The notes under the pieces: generated by a model
Database searches by the model: none
Seen by the model: only the letters and a program-made list of their open reading frames with translations
What the model was told of the DNA's origin: nothing
NCBI RefSeq assembly: GCF_018614415.1
Contig: NZ_JAGGOO010000059.1
Coordinates: 40,391-104,390, forward strand
Reading direction: 5' to 3'
DNA from: Streptomyces sp. ISL-12
GTDB lineage: Bacteria > Actinomycetota > Actinomycetes > Streptomycetales > Streptomycetaceae
Length of the DNA stretch: 64,000 nt
Translations under genes and position numbers: made by a program
Shown here: piece after piece, positions 25,639-35,220 of the stretch
How positions within the stretch are numbered: position 1 is the first letter of the stretch
Layout of the letters: the number at the start of each line of letters is the position of its first letter

Positions 25639-26476
25639 GGGCGGCGCCGACCACCTCGGTGAACTCCGCGGCGGTCATCGGCGCGTTGCCGCTGGACGTC
25701 TGGAGCTGCTTGCCGTCCATGACGAGGCTCGGGGTGCCGGTGACGCCGTCCTTGTTCTTGTTGAAGGCGTCGGACATGGCCAGCGCCCAGGCGTCGTAGG
25801 TGCCCTTCTTCACGGCGTTCTCGAACTTGGCGTTGTCCTTCAGCGCCGGGACGGTGTCGGCGATCTCGATCAGGTAGTCGTCGTCCTTGAACTTGTCGTC
25901 GCTCTCCTCGGGGTGCCACTTGGCCGAGTAGAGCGCCGACTTGTACTTCAGGAACGCCTCCGGGCTCACGTTCAGCGCGGCGCCCAGGGCGCTCATGGCG
26001 TTCTTGGAACCCTCGCCGTGCGAGCCGACCGAGAACTCGCCGTCCTTCTCGGTGTCGCCGTCGAGGAAGGTGCCGCCGACGAACTGGACCTTGTACTTGC
26101 CGTCCTCGACGTCCTTCTCCAGGGTCGAGCCGGCCGCCTGCTCGAACGCGGCGCAGATCGGGCAGCGCGGGTCCTCGTAGACCTTCAGGGTCTTCTTGGC
26201 GCTGTCCTCGCCGATGACCACGGTGGTGCCGTTCTCGCCCGTGGTGTTGGCCGGGGCGACGATCTTCGTCTCGTCGGCCACCGTCTCCCAGTGGGTGGGC
26301 TTGTTGGCCTGGACGACGGCGTAGCCGATGCCGCCGGCTATCGCCAGGACGCCGACGATGGAACAGGCGACGATGATCTGCCGCTTGGCCTTGTCGCGCT
26401 TGGCCTGGCGCTCGCGCTCCTGGCGCAGCCGCTCACGGGCCGCCATCTTCTGCTGCTGGCTGTTTCGCTTGCTCAT
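25631..26476 (-). CDS. membrane-anchored DsbA-like thioredoxin-fold protein
   Basis: The 281-residue protein starts at ATG 26476 (MSKRNSQQQKMAARERLRQE). It has a basic, coiled cytoplasmic tail (1-35), one membrane anchor (about 36-55, QIIVACSIVGVLAIAGGIGY) and an extracytoplasmic DsbA_4-type thioredoxin domain with the redox motif CPIC (EDPRCPICAAFE). The cis-proline region is VTGTPSLVMDG. It probably makes or reshuffles disulfides in secreted proteins. A paralogue of the same build lies at 56644. Gene 26558 is 81 bases upstream on the same strand. Confidence 0.85.
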   Translation of the reverse strand: MSKRNSQQQKMAARERLRQERERQAKRDKAKRQIIVACSIVGVLAIAGGIGYAVVQANKPTHWETVADETKIVAPANTTGENGTTVVIGEDSAKKTLKVYEDPRCPICAAFEQAAGSTLEKDVEDGKYKVQFVGGTFLDGDTEKDGEFSVGSHGEGSKNAMSALGAALNVSPEAFLKYKSALYSAKWHPEESDDKFKDDDYLIEIADTVPALKDNAKFENAVKKGTYDAWALAMSDAFNKNKDGVTGTPSLVMDGKQLQTSSGNAPMTAAEFTEVVGAALK

Positions 26477-26557
26477 GGTGTCGTGACTCCGTGGGGAGGC
26501 GCACACGCGGGTGCGCGGGGGTGGTGTGGGGGACTGCCGGTGCTCGGTGTCGGGTGT

Positions 26558-27262
26558 TCACCCGAAGGCGAGCGAGCACGGCGGTCCGCGCCGCCCCAGG
26601 GAGTGGGCGAGGACGCTGTCGCGGGCGGTGGCGGTGCGGCGGACCGGTCGCGCCGGGCGGCGCGGGGCCGGGACCGGGCGTACGGTGACCGCCGCGGCGG
26701 CCAGCAGCAGCGGCCGGAACGTGGTCGCGGCGGCCGCCCGCAGCAGCTGGGCCAGCGCGCTCTCGCCGTGCCGCAGCCAGGCGGCGGCGAGCAGGCCGAC
26801 GCCGATGTGCGCGGCCAGCAGCAGCCAGGAGGTGCCGGGCGTCGAGTCGGCGAGCAGGGCCGCGAGCCGGTCGGTGCCGGCGCCGGTGACCTGGGTCAGC
26901 GGGTTGGTGACGTCGGCGTGGACGCCGGTGCCGTCACCGCACAGCACGTCGAAGCCGACCGAGCGCAGCGGACCGGCGACCGGGCCGCCCGCGGGGCCGT
27001 AGCAGACGTGCTGGCCGGTGGTGAAGACCGTGTCGGCGGCCAGCTCCAGCGGGATCAGCAGGGCGGCGATCCCGCCGTAGGAGCGCTCGCGGCCCGCCAT
27101 GGCGTACGCGACGAGGAACACACCGGCCGCGACCAGGGCCACCGTGGGCAGCGGCAGCGGGACCCCGGACAGCAGCACGTGCGACGCGGTGCTGAGGGTC
27201 ACGGCGAGTGCCGTGAACAGCGCCGCGCGGACGGCTCTGAGCGGGGTTCCGGATATGTCCAT
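26558..27262 (-). CDS. uncharacterised membrane protein
   Basis: I do not recognise this family. From ATG 27262 (MDISGTPLRAVRAALFTALA) it has 234 residues with about five hydrophobic segments in residues 10-175. A small loop carries the Cys pair HVCYGP and VLCGDG, and TSWLLLAAHIGVGLLAAAWLRHGE precedes a long Arg/Ala/Pro-rich cytoplasmic tail. It lies just upstream of the DsbA-like gene, so a role connected with that redox protein is conceivable but is inference only. Confidence 0.7.
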   Translation of the reverse strand: MDISGTPLRAVRAALFTALAVTLSTASHVLLSGVPLPLPTVALVAAGVFLVAYAMAGRERSYGGIAALLIPLELAADTVFTTGQHVCYGPAGGPVAGPLRSVGFDVLCGDGTGVHADVTNPLTQVTGAGTDRLAALLADSTPGTSWLLLAAHIGVGLLAAAWLRHGESALAQLLRAAAATTFRPLLLAAAAVTVRPVPAPRRPARPVRRTATARDSVLAHSLGRRGPPCSLAFG

Positions 27263-27329
27263 GGCGTAGAGAGTGTGACACGGGCTCCGGTAAAGGAACC
27301 CTAAAGGGCGGCTGTGAGGTGACCCGGGG

Positions 27330-28667
27330 TCACAGACCCGGGATCCGGCCGTTGCGGAACAGGTCGACGAAGATCTGATGGTCGGCACGCGCGCGTGCCC
27401 CGTAGCCGTGCGCGAAGTCCACCAGCAGGGGCGCGAAGCCGTCCTCGTCGGCCGCGATCGCCGCGTGGATGGCCCGCTCGGTGGAGAACGGCACCAGGGA
27501 CTCGCCGGACTGGTCGTCCGCCGCCGCGTGCATCGCGGCCGTGGCCCGGCCGAGGTCGGCGACCACCTCGGCGATCTCCTCCGGGTCGTCGATGTCGCTC
27601 CAGTCCAGGTCGACGGCGTACGGCGAGATCTCGGCGACCAGCTGTCCCGCGCCGTCCAGCTCGGTCCAGCCCAGCCACGGGTCGGCGTGCGCCTGCAGGG
27701 CGCGCTGGGAGATCACCGTGCGGTGGCCCTCGTGCTGGAAGTAGTCGCGGATCACCGGGTCGGTGATGTGCCGGGAGACGGCCGGGGTCTGGGCCTGCTT
27801 GATGTAGATGACGACGTCGTTCTCCAGGGCGTCGCTGTTGCCCTCCAGGAGGATGTTGTACGACGGCAGCCCGGCCGAGCCGATGCCGATGCCCCGGCGG
27901 CCCACCACGTCCTTGACCCGGTAGGAGTCCGGGCGGGTCAGCGAGGACTCCGGGAGCGTCTCCAGGTAGCCGTCGAAGGCGGCCAGCACCTTGTAGCGGG
28001 TGGCCGCGTCCAGCTCGACGCTGCCGCCGCCGGGCGCGAAACGGCGCTCGAAGTCACGGATCTCCGTCATGGAGTCCAGCAGCCCGAACCGGGTCAGCGA
28101 CCGGGCGTCGCGCAGCGCGTCGAGCAGCGGCCCCTGGGCGGTGTCCAGGGTGAACGGCGGCACCTCGTCGCTCTTGGCGCCGGTGGCCAGCGCGCGGATG
28201 CGCTCGCGGTACGCGCCCGCGTACACCGTCACCAGCTCGGTGATCTGCTCGTCACTGAGCGCCTTGGCGTACCCGATCAGCGCGATCGACGCCGCGAAGC
28301 GCTTGAGGTCCCAGGTGAAGGGGCCGACGTAGGCCTCGTCGAAGTCGTTGACGTTGAAGATCAGCCGGCCGGTGGAGTCCATGTACGTGCCGAAGTTCTC
28401 CGCGTGCAGGTCGCCGTGGATCCACACGCGGGAGGTCCGCTCGTCCAGGTACGGACCCCGGTCGCCGCCCTCGTGGTCGGCGGCGTCCAGGTCGCGGTAG
28501 AACAGGCAGGCGGTGCCCCGGTAGAACGCGAAGGCCGAGGCCGCCATCTTCCGGAACTTCACCCGGAAGGCCGCCGGGTCGGCGGCCAGGAGGTCGCCGA
28601 AGGCGGTGTCGAAGACGGCGAGGATCTCCTCGTCGCGGTGCTCGTCGCTGAGCTGCGGGACCGACAT
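27330..28667 (-). CDS. DUF2252 protein, kinase-like fold
   Basis: A 445-residue DUF2252 protein. It shows WIHGDLHAENFG (about residues 92-103) and, 15 residues on, FNVNDFDEAYVG. These resemble the HGDxxxxN and DFD catalytic motifs of aminoglycoside-phosphotransferase-like kinases, so ATP-dependent phosphotransfer is plausible; no substrate is known. The ATG at 28667 has GGAGG 8 bases upstream. The family is common in Actinobacteria and often lies near housekeeping genes. It is divergent from dnaE. Confidence 0.82.
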   Translation of the reverse strand: MSVPQLSDEHRDEEILAVFDTAFGDLLAADPAAFRVKFRKMAASAFAFYRGTACLFYRDLDAADHEGGDRGPYLDERTSRVWIHGDLHAENFGTYMDSTGRLIFNVNDFDEAYVGPFTWDLKRFAASIALIGYAKALSDEQITELVTVYAGAYRERIRALATGAKSDEVPPFTLDTAQGPLLDALRDARSLTRFGLLDSMTEIRDFERRFAPGGGSVELDAATRYKVLAAFDGYLETLPESSLTRPDSYRVKDVVGRRGIGIGSAGLPSYNILLEGNSDALENDVVIYIKQAQTPAVSRHITDPVIRDYFQHEGHRTVISQRALQAHADPWLGWTELDGAGQLVAEISPYAVDLDWSDIDDPEEIAEVVADLGRATAAMHAAADDQSGESLVPFSTERAIHAAIAADEDGFAPLLVDFAHGYGARARADHQIFVDLFRNGRIPGL

Positions 28668-28823
28668 CGCGGGGTGCCTCCTGGTGCTGACGGTGCGTAC
28701 ATGCGCGTGGCGACCGGAACGGATCGTCCGACCGGACCAACGTCCGACGGCGCGCGGGAGTGCCCGCGAAACGCCTCGCTCGAAGGTACGCGGGGAGGCC
28801 CCCGGAGTGTCAGTCGCGAGGCA

Positions 28824-28829
28824 TAGACT
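28824..28829 (+). promoter_or_regulatory. dnaE: -10 TAGACT of dnaE
   Basis: TAGACT lies 62 bases upstream of the dnaE GTG in the divergent gap. No clear -35 hexamer was found. The transcript would have a leader of about 55 bases. Confidence 0.4.
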
Positions 28830-28891
28830 TCGACGCTGACCCCCCGGACTGCCCGCAGCCCGTCACCCCGAGTTTGCCCAGGAGGCCGAAC

Positions 28892-31800
28892 GTGTCCAAG
28901 CCGCCGTTCACGCACCTGCACGTCCACACCCAGTACTCGCTGCTGGACGGTGCCGCGCGGCTGAAGGACATGTTCGAGGCCTGCAATAACATGGGCATGA
29001 CACATGTCGCCATGTCCGACCACGGCAACCTGCACGGGGCGTACGACTTCTTCCACACGGCGCAGAAGGCCGGGGTCACCCCGATCATCGGGATCGAGGC
29101 GTACGTCGCCCCCGAGTCGCGGCGCAACAAGCGCAAGATCCAGTGGGGCCAGCCGCACCAGAAGCGGGACGACGTCTCCGGTTCCGGCGGTTACACCCAC
29201 AAGACGATGTGGGCGGTGAACAAGACCGGCCTGCACAATCTCTTCAAGCTCTCCTCCGACGCCTACGCCGAGGGCTGGCTGCAGAAGTGGCCCCGGATGG
29301 ACAAGGAGACGATCTCCCAGTGGTCCGAGGGGATCGTCGCCTCCACCGGCTGTCCCTCCGGCGAGGTGCAGACCCGGCTGCGGCTCGGCCAGTTCGACGA
29401 GGCGCTGAAGGCGGCCTCCGAGTACCAGGACATCTTCGGCAAGGACAAGTACTTCCTGGAGCTGATGGACCACGGCATCGACATCGAGCACCGGGTCCGC
29501 GACGGCCTCCTGGAGATCGGCAAGAAGCTCGGCATCCCCCCGCTGGTCACCAACGACTCGCACTACACCTACGCGCACGAGGCGACCGCCCACGACGCGC
29601 TGCTGTGCATCCAGACCGGCAAGAACCTCTCCGACCCCGACCGCTTCAAGTTCGACGGCACCGGCTACTACCTGAAGTCCACGGAGGAGATGTACGCCAT
29701 CGACTCCTCGGACGCCTGGCAGGAGGGCTGCGCCAACACGCTGCTGGTCGCCGAGATGGTCGACACCACGGGCATGTTCGAGAAGCGCGACCTGATGCCC
29801 AAGTTCGACATCCCCGAGGGCTACACCGAGGTCACCTGGTTCCAGGAGGAGGTCCGCCGCGGCATGGAGCGCCGCTACCCGGGCGGCGTCCCCGAGGACC
29901 GGCAGAAGCAGGCCGAGTACGAGATGGACGTCATCATCCAGATGGGGTTCCCGGGCTACTTCCTCGTCGTCGCCGACTTCATCATGTGGGCCAAGAACCA
30001 GGGCATCGCGGTCGGCCCCGGCCGAGGCTCCGCGGCCGGTTCGATCGTGGCGTACGCCATGGGCATCACCGACCTCGACCCGATCCCGCACGGCCTGATC
30101 TTCGAGCGGTTCCTCAATCCCGAGCGCGTCTCCATGCCCGACGTCGACATCGACTTCGACGAGCGTCGGCGCGTCGAGGTGATCAGGTACGTGACGGAGA
30201 AGTACGGCGCCGACAAGGTCGCCATGATCGGCACGTACGGCAAGATCAAGGCGAAGAACGCCATCAAGGACTCCGCGCGCGTGCTGGGCTACCCGTACGC
30301 GATGGGCGACCGGCTCACCAAGGCGATGCCCGCCGACGTCCTCGGCAAGGGCATCGACCTCAACGGCATCACGGACCCCTCCCACCCCCGCTACAGCGAG
30401 GCCGGCGAGATCCGCTCGATGTACGAGAACGAGCCGGACGTCAAGAAGGTCATCGACACCGCCAAGGGCGTCGAGGGCCTGGTGCGGCAGATGGGCGTGC
30501 ACGCGGCCGGCGTGATCATGTCCAGCGAGCCCATCGTCGACCACGCCCCGATCTGGGTGCGGCACACCGACGGCGTGACCATCACCCAGTGGGACTACCC
30601 GCAGTGCGAGTCGCTCGGCCTGCTGAAGATGGACTTCCTCGGCCTGCGCAACCTGACGATCATGGACGACGCCGTCAAGATGGTGAAGTCCAACAAGGGC
30701 GTCGAGCTGGACCTGCTCTCCCTGCCGCTGGACGACCCCAAGACCTTCGAACTGCTCCAGCGCGGCGACACCCTCGGCGTCTTCCAGTTCGACGGCGGCC
30801 CCATGCGCTCGCTGCTGCGCCTGATGAAGCCCGACAACTTCGAAGACATCTCCGCCGTGTCGGCCCTGTACCGCCCGGGCCCGATGGGCATGGACTCGCA
30901 CACCAACTACGCGCTGCGCAAGAACGGCCTCCAGGAGATCACCCCGATCCACAAGGAGCTGGAGGAGCCGCTCAAGGAGGTCCTGGACGTCACCTACGGC
31001 CTGATCGTCTACCAGGAGCAGGTGCAGAAGGCCGCGCAGATCATCGCCGGCTACTCGCTCGGCGAGGCCGACATCCTGCGCCGCGTGATGGGCAAGAAGA
31101 AGCCCGACGAACTGGCCAAGAACTTCGTCCTCTTCCAGGCCGGCGCCCGCAAGAACGGCTACAGCGACGAGGCGATCCAGGCGCTGTGGGACGTGCTGGT
31201 CCCCTTCGCCGGCTACGCGTTCAACAAGGCGCACTCCGCCGCGTACGGCCTGGTCTCCTACTGGACCGCCTACCTCAAGGCCAACTACCCGGCCGAGTAC
31301 ATGGCCGCCCTGCTCACCTCGGTCAAGGACGACAAGGACAAGTCGGCCGTCTACCTGAACGAGTGCCGGCGCATGGGCATCAAGGTGCTGCCGCCCAACG
31401 TCAACGAGTCGATGTCCAATTTCGCCGCCCAGGGCGACGACGTGATCCTCTTCGGCCTCTCCGCGGTGCGCAACGTGGGCACCAACGTCGTCGAGTCGAT
31501 CATCAGGTGCCGCAAGGCGAAGGGGAAGTACGCCTCCTTCCCCGACTACCTGGACAAGGTCGAGGCGGTCGTCTGCAACAAGCGCACCACGGAGTCGCTG
31601 ATCAAGGCCGGCGCCTTCGACGAGCTGGGCCACACCCGCAAGGGCCTCACCGCGCAGTACGAGCCGATGATCGACAACGTGGTCGCGGTCAAGCGCAAGG
31701 AGGCCGAGGGCCAGTTCGACCTCTTCGGCGGCATGGGCGAGGAGGCGAACGACGAGCCGGGCTTCGGGCTGGACGTGGAGTTCTCCACCGAGGAGTGGGA

Positions 31801-32431
31801 CAAGACCTACCTCCTCGCCCAGGAGCGGGAGATGCTCGGCCTCTACGTCTCCGACCACCCGCTCTTCGGCCTGGAGCACGTGCTGTCCGACAAGGCCGAC
31901 GCGGGCATCTCCCAGCTCACCGGCGGCGACTTCGGCGACGGCGCGGTCGTCACCATCGGCGGCATCATCTCCGGCCTCCAGCGCAAGATGACCAAGCAGG
32001 GCAACGCCTGGGCGATCGCCACCGTCGAGGACCTCGCCGGTTCCCTGGAGTGCATGTTCTTCCCGGCGACGTACCAGTTGGTGTCGACCCAACTCGTCGA
32101 GGACGCCGTGGTGTTCGTCAAGGGCCGCCTCGACAAGCGCGAGGACGTGCCGCGCCTGGTGGCGATGGAGCTCCAGGTCCCCGACCTGTCCAACGCGGGC
32201 GCCAACGCGCCCGTGGTGCTCACCATCCCGGCGACGAGGGTCACCCCGCCGATGGTCAGCCGCCTCGGCGAGATCCTCACCCACCACCGGGGCGACAGCG
32301 AGGTCCGCATCAAGCTCCAGGGGCCGACCAAGACCACCGTGCTCCGCCTGGACCGGCACCGCGTCAAGCCCGACCCGGCGCTCTTCGGCGACCTGAAGGT
32401 GCTGCTGGGCCCGTCCTGTCTGGCGGGCTGA
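28892..32431 (+). CDS. dnaE: DnaE, replicative DNA polymerase III alpha subunit
   Basis: The main replicative polymerase, 1179 residues from GTG 28892 (MSKPPFTHLHVHTQYSLLDG) with GGAGG 6 bases upstream. The order is the N-terminal PHP domain (HLHVHTQYS, MSDHGNLHGAY, metal ligands kept), then the polymerase core with GPGRGSAAGSIVAY and PDVDIDFDERRR. The catalytic aspartates are Asp417 and Asp419; the third is Asp581 in KMDFLGLRNLT. The beta-clamp-binding motif QFDLFGG (about residue 943) and a C-terminal OB-fold (VTIGGIISGLQRKMTKQG) follow. It is a monocistronic unit bounded by a strong terminator. Confidence 0.98.
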   Translation: MSKPPFTHLHVHTQYSLLDGAARLKDMFEACNNMGMTHVAMSDHGNLHGAYDFFHTAQKAGVTPIIGIEAYVAPESRRNKRKIQWGQPHQKRDDVSGSGGYTHKTMWAVNKTGLHNLFKLSSDAYAEGWLQKWPRMDKETISQWSEGIVASTGCPSGEVQTRLRLGQFDEALKAASEYQDIFGKDKYFLELMDHGIDIEHRVRDGLLEIGKKLGIPPLVTNDSHYTYAHEATAHDALLCIQTGKNLSDPDRFKFDGTGYYLKSTEEMYAIDSSDAWQEGCANTLLVAEMVDTTGMFEKRDLMPKFDIPEGYTEVTWFQEEVRRGMERRYPGGVPEDRQKQAEYEMDVIIQMGFPGYFLVVADFIMWAKNQGIAVGPGRGSAAGSIVAYAMGITDLDPIPHGLIFERFLNPERVSMPDVDIDFDERRRVEVIRYVTEKYGADKVAMIGTYGKIKAKNAIKDSARVLGYPYAMGDRLTKAMPADVLGKGIDLNGITDPSHPRYSEAGEIRSMYENEPDVKKVIDTAKGVEGLVRQMGVHAAGVIMSSEPIVDHAPIWVRHTDGVTITQWDYPQCESLGLLKMDFLGLRNLTIMDDAVKMVKSNKGVELDLLSLPLDDPKTFELLQRGDTLGVFQFDGGPMRSLLRLMKPDNFEDISAVSALYRPGPMGMDSHTNYALRKNGLQEITPIHKELEEPLKEVLDVTYGLIVYQEQVQKAAQIIAGYSLGEADILRRVMGKKKPDELAKNFVLFQAGARKNGYSDEAIQALWDVLVPFAGYAFNKAHSAAYGLVSYWTAYLKANYPAEYMAALLTSVKDDKDKSAVYLNECRRMGIKVLPPNVNESMSNFAAQGDDVILFGLSAVRNVGTNVVESIIRCRKAKGKYASFPDYLDKVEAVVCNKRTTESLIKAGAFDELGHTRKGLTAQYEPMIDNVVAVKRKEAEGQFDLFGGMGEEANDEPGFGLDVEFSTEEWDKTYLLAQEREMLGLYVSDHPLFGLEHVLSDKADAGISQLTGGDFGDGAVVTIGGIISGLQRKMTKQGNAWAIATVEDLAGSLECMFFPATYQLVSTQLVEDAVVFVKGRLDKREDVPRLVAMELQVPDLSNAGANAPVVLTIPATRVTPPMVSRLGEILTHHRGDSEVRIKLQGPTKTTVLRLDRHRVKPDPALFGDLKVLLGPSCLAG

Positions 32432-32452
32432 GCCACCGAGCCGTCCACCTGA

Positions 32453-32488
32453 CCGAGGGGCGCATCCGGCAGCGGATGCGCCCCTCGG
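32453..32488. terminator. perfect 16-bp stem terminator, convergent genes
   Basis: CCGAGGGGCGCATCCG (32453-32468) and CGGATGCGCCCCTCGG (32473-32488) pair perfectly around GCAG. It lies 21 bases after dnaE and 23 bases from the stop of the convergent 55-aa gene, so it probably serves both. Confidence 0.88.
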
Positions 32489-32511
32489 CGTCTACCGGCG
32501 CTCTGCGGCCG

Positions 32512-32679
32512 TCAGTTGTGACCGAAGCGCTTCTGCCGCTTGCCGCGCACGGCGGTGTCGGTGTGCGCCAGCGGTGGGGCGAGCTGCTCGTCCCGGGCCG
32601 CCGCGACGGGCCGGTCCGCCTGCTGCGTACGTTCGGACTTGGACTGCTTACGGTCACGGTTGTTCTTGTTCTTGGCCAT
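32512..32679 (-). CDS. small basic protein, 55 aa
   Basis: ATG 32679 (MAKNKNNRDRKQSKSERTQQ) has GGAGG about 8 bases upstream. The product is hydrophilic and rich in Lys, Arg, Asn and Gln, ending RGKRQKRFGHN, with no membrane segment or cysteines. The frame is open farther upstream but lacks a ribosome site there. I recognise no family; a disordered nucleic-acid-binding protein would fit the composition. Confidence 0.7.
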   Translation of the reverse strand: MAKNKNNRDRKQSKSERTQQADRPVAAARDEQLAPPLAHTDTAVRGKRQKRFGHN

Positions 32680-32901
32680 GATGGTGCCTCCTGTGGGGAA
32701 ATCAGTGGCCAGAGCCTCGACCAGATTCACATAGGCCGATAAAGAACGCATGTTGGACAATTACCGTCGGTGACCCGCTTCATCGGGGCGCCCGGACCGC
32801 AAACGCCACGCCGAAGATCGAGTTCCGACCGTTAACCCCCGCCCGGTCGGGCAGACTCGAAGCAAGCCCGAAGCAAACCTCCCGGAAAGAGGGTGGAAAG
32901 C

Positions 32902-34125
32902 GTGGACCGCTGCATCGTCCTGGTGGACGCCGGGTATCTGCTGGGGGCCGCCGCCAGTCTCCTCGCCGGGGAACCCTCGCGGTCCCGCATCACCGTCGAT
33001 CACGCCGCCCTCATCCAGGGACTGCGCGAACGCGCCCAGGACGACACCCAGCAGCCCCTGCTGCGCATCTACTGGTTCGACGGCGCCCCCGACCGCGTCC
33101 CGCAGCCCGAGCACCGCCGGCTGCGCGTGATGCCCCGGGTCACCGTCCGGCTCGGCGCGCTGACCCGCAGCGACGGCCGCTGGGCGCAGAAGGGCGTGGA
33201 CGCCGCGATGCACGCCGAGCTGACCGAGCTGGCCCGCAACCGGGCCTGCTCCGACGTCGTCCTGGTCACCGGCGACGGCGACCTGCTGCCGGGCATGATG
33301 GCCGCCAAGGAGCACGGCGTCGCCGTCCACCTGTGGGCCGTGCAGGCCGCCGACGGCGACTACAACCAGTCCGAGGACCTGGTCGCCGAGGCCGACGAGC
33401 GGCGCGTCCTGGACCGCGCCTGGATCACTCAGGCCGTCCGCGCCAAGGAGCTGACCGGGGTGTGCGCGCCGCCGCCCGTGCCCCGGCCGGAGATCGCCGC
33501 GATCCTCTCCGCGCCGCTGCCCGAGTCCGCGCTCGCCGCCGCGGCCGAGCGGCACCCCGAGGAGCGCCCGCACCCCGCCCCGCCCGGCGCCTCCCGCAAC
33601 GGCGCGGGACCGGAGGACCGCGGCCCCGCCGCCAAGGGCGTCCCCACCCCCAAGGACCTGGCCGCCCTGCGCGCCCCCGGACCCCAGCCCGCCCAGCAGC
33701 CCCCCGCCAGTGCCACCCTGCGCTGGTCCTCCGACAAGGGCTGGGTCGACCGGCCGGCCGGCGAGCCCCCCGAGGCCGCCTCCATGCCGACGCTGGCCCA
33801 GCTCACCACCGCCGAACAGCGGTGGGCCGACCGGGAGGAGGACATCACCACGGTCGGCGGCGACCCGTACGAGGTCGGACAGGTCTTCGCCCGCCGCTGG
33901 GTGGAGCGCCTCGGCGACCAGAGCCACCTCCAGAAGCTGTCCGGCATGTACCCGCGCGTCCCGCACCGCATCGACGGCGAGCTGCTGCGCTACGCGGCCC
34001 GCTTCGGGCTGCTCGCCCACAAGGACGACCAGATCGACGAGCAGGACCGGTACGCCATCCGGGCCGGGTTCTGGCGCGAGATCGGGGTGCGGACGGCGGT
34101 GGAACACAGTCCCGCGACCGAGTGA
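32902..34125 (+). CDS. NYN-domain putative ribonuclease
   Basis: The N-terminal half (residues 1-165) is a NYN (PIN-like) nuclease domain: CIVLVDAGYLLGAAAS with the first acidic residue, WAQKGVDAAMHAEL, and VVLVTGDGDLLPGM. A Pro/Ala-rich linker (about 180-285) leads to a conserved C-terminal region (EVGQVFARRWVERLGD, then YPRVPHRIDGELLRYAARFG). This may be a helical or LOTUS-like domain. RNA cleavage is expected from the family; the target is unknown. GTG 32902 (MDRCIVLVDAG) is preferred; GTG 32893 would add three residues. Confidence 0.82.
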   Translation: MDRCIVLVDAGYLLGAAASLLAGEPSRSRITVDHAALIQGLRERAQDDTQQPLLRIYWFDGAPDRVPQPEHRRLRVMPRVTVRLGALTRSDGRWAQKGVDAAMHAELTELARNRACSDVVLVTGDGDLLPGMMAAKEHGVAVHLWAVQAADGDYNQSEDLVAEADERRVLDRAWITQAVRAKELTGVCAPPPVPRPEIAAILSAPLPESALAAAAERHPEERPHPAPPGASRNGAGPEDRGPAAKGVPTPKDLAALRAPGPQPAQQPPASATLRWSSDKGWVDRPAGEPPEAASMPTLAQLTTAEQRWADREEDITTVGGDPYEVGQVFARRWVERLGDQSHLQKLSGMYPRVPHRIDGELLRYAARFGLLAHKDDQIDEQDRYAIRAGFWREIGVRTAVEHSPATE

Positions 34126-34186
34126 GAGCCCCGCCGGACCCGCCCCCGTGGGCCGACCCGGGCGCGGCCCGGGCGCGCGCACCCCG

Positions 34187-34192
34187 TAGTCT
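34187..34192 (+). promoter_or_regulatory. -10 TAGTCT, probable near-leaderless start
   Basis: TAGTCT lies 8 bases before GTG 34201, and no ribosome site is visible between them. Confidence 0.5.
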
Positions 34193-34200
34193 CGTCCCTT

Positions 34201-35220
34201 GTGAGTACGCGCGCGGCACAGGCACTTCGACCCGGTGGCGATGCCGTGTGCGTGGTGCGGGGGCTGACCAAGACCTATCCGGCGGTACGCGGCCGGCGCG
34301 GCGCTCCGGCCGCCCCCGAGGTCAGGGCCACCGACGACGTGGCGCTGGACATCGCGCGCGGCGAGATCTTCGGACTGCTCGGGCCGAACGGGGCCGGCAA
34401 GTCCACCCTGGTGCGGCAGTTGACCGGGCTGATGCGGCCGGACTCCGGGAGCGTGCGCCTCTACGGCCACGACATCGTCCGCCACCCCGAGCGGGCCGCG
34501 CGCATCCTCGCCTACCTCGGGCAGGAGTCCACCGCCCTGGACGAGCTGACGGTCTGGCTCGCCGCCGAGACCACCGGACGGCTGCGCGGCCTCGACGCCC
34601 GGCTGGCGCGCGCGGAGACCGGCGCCGTCCTCGACGAACTCGGCCTCACCCCGATCGCCTCCCGCGCCCTCAAGAAGCTCTCCGGCGGCCAGCGGCGGCT
34701 GGCCTGCTTCGCCACCGCGCTGGTGGGGGAGCGGCCGCTGCTCGTCCTGGACGAGCCGACCACCGGCATGGACCCGGTGGCCCGCCGGGCCGTCTGGGCG
34801 GCCGTCGACCGGCGCCGCGCCGAGCACGGCACGACGGTGCTGCTGGTCACCCACAACGTCATCGAGGCGGAGACGGTCCTGGACCGGGTCGCGGTCCTGG
34901 ACCGGGGCCGGGTGATCGCCTGCGACTCGCCGGCCGGCCTGAAGGAGAAGGTGGCCGGTGAGGTCCGGGTCGACCTGGTGTGGCGCGACACCGCGCCGCT
35001 GCACGTCCCCGAGGTGGCCGCGCTGCGCGACCGCGTCACCGAATCGGGCCGCCGCTGGACGCTGCGGCTGGCACCCGAGGAGGCCCGCGCGGTCGTCGCC
35101 ACGGTCACCGGAGGCTCCGCCTTCGCCGCCCTGGACGACTTCACGCTGGCCACTCCCAGCCTGGAGGACGTCTACCTGGCGCTGGGCGGCGCGGCCCGGC
35201 AGGGACTGGTGAGGGCGTGA
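34201..35220 (+). CDS. ABC transporter ATP-binding protein
   Basis: ATPase subunit of an ABC exporter (339 residues). It has Walker A GPNGAGKST (61-69), a Q-loop around LGQES, signature LSGGQ (160-164), Walker B LLVLDEP (180-186) and a switch His in LVTHN. The C-terminal 90 residues are an extra domain of the DrrA/NodI kind. An insert of about 10 residues (RGRRGAPAAPEVRATDD) precedes Walker A. The stop overlaps the start of the permease gene (GTGA), so both make one transporter. The substrate is unknown. Confidence 0.9.
   Translation: MSTRAAQALRPGGDAVCVVRGLTKTYPAVRGRRGAPAAPEVRATDDVALDIARGEIFGLLGPNGAGKSTLVRQLTGLMRPDSGSVRLYGHDIVRHPERAARILAYLGQESTALDELTVWLAAETTGRLRGLDARLARAETGAVLDELGLTPIASRALKKLSGGQRRLACFATALVGERPLLVLDEPTTGMDPVARRAVWAAVDRRRAEHGTTVLLVTHNVIEAETVLDRVAVLDRGRVIACDSPAGLKEKVAGEVRVDLVWRDTAPLHVPEVAALRDRVTESGRRWTLRLAPEEARAVVATVTGGSAFAALDDFTLATPSLEDVYLALGGAARQGLVRA

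Noticed and set aside
28559..32359. A minus-strand open frame of more than 1200 codons opposite dnaE, and similar ones opposite ileS (13548-16904) and trpA-lgt (55465-58200)
   Set aside because: They mirror strongly G/C-biased codons of the real genes, have no ribosome site or recognisable domain, and consist of His/Arg/Gly/Val-rich low complexity.
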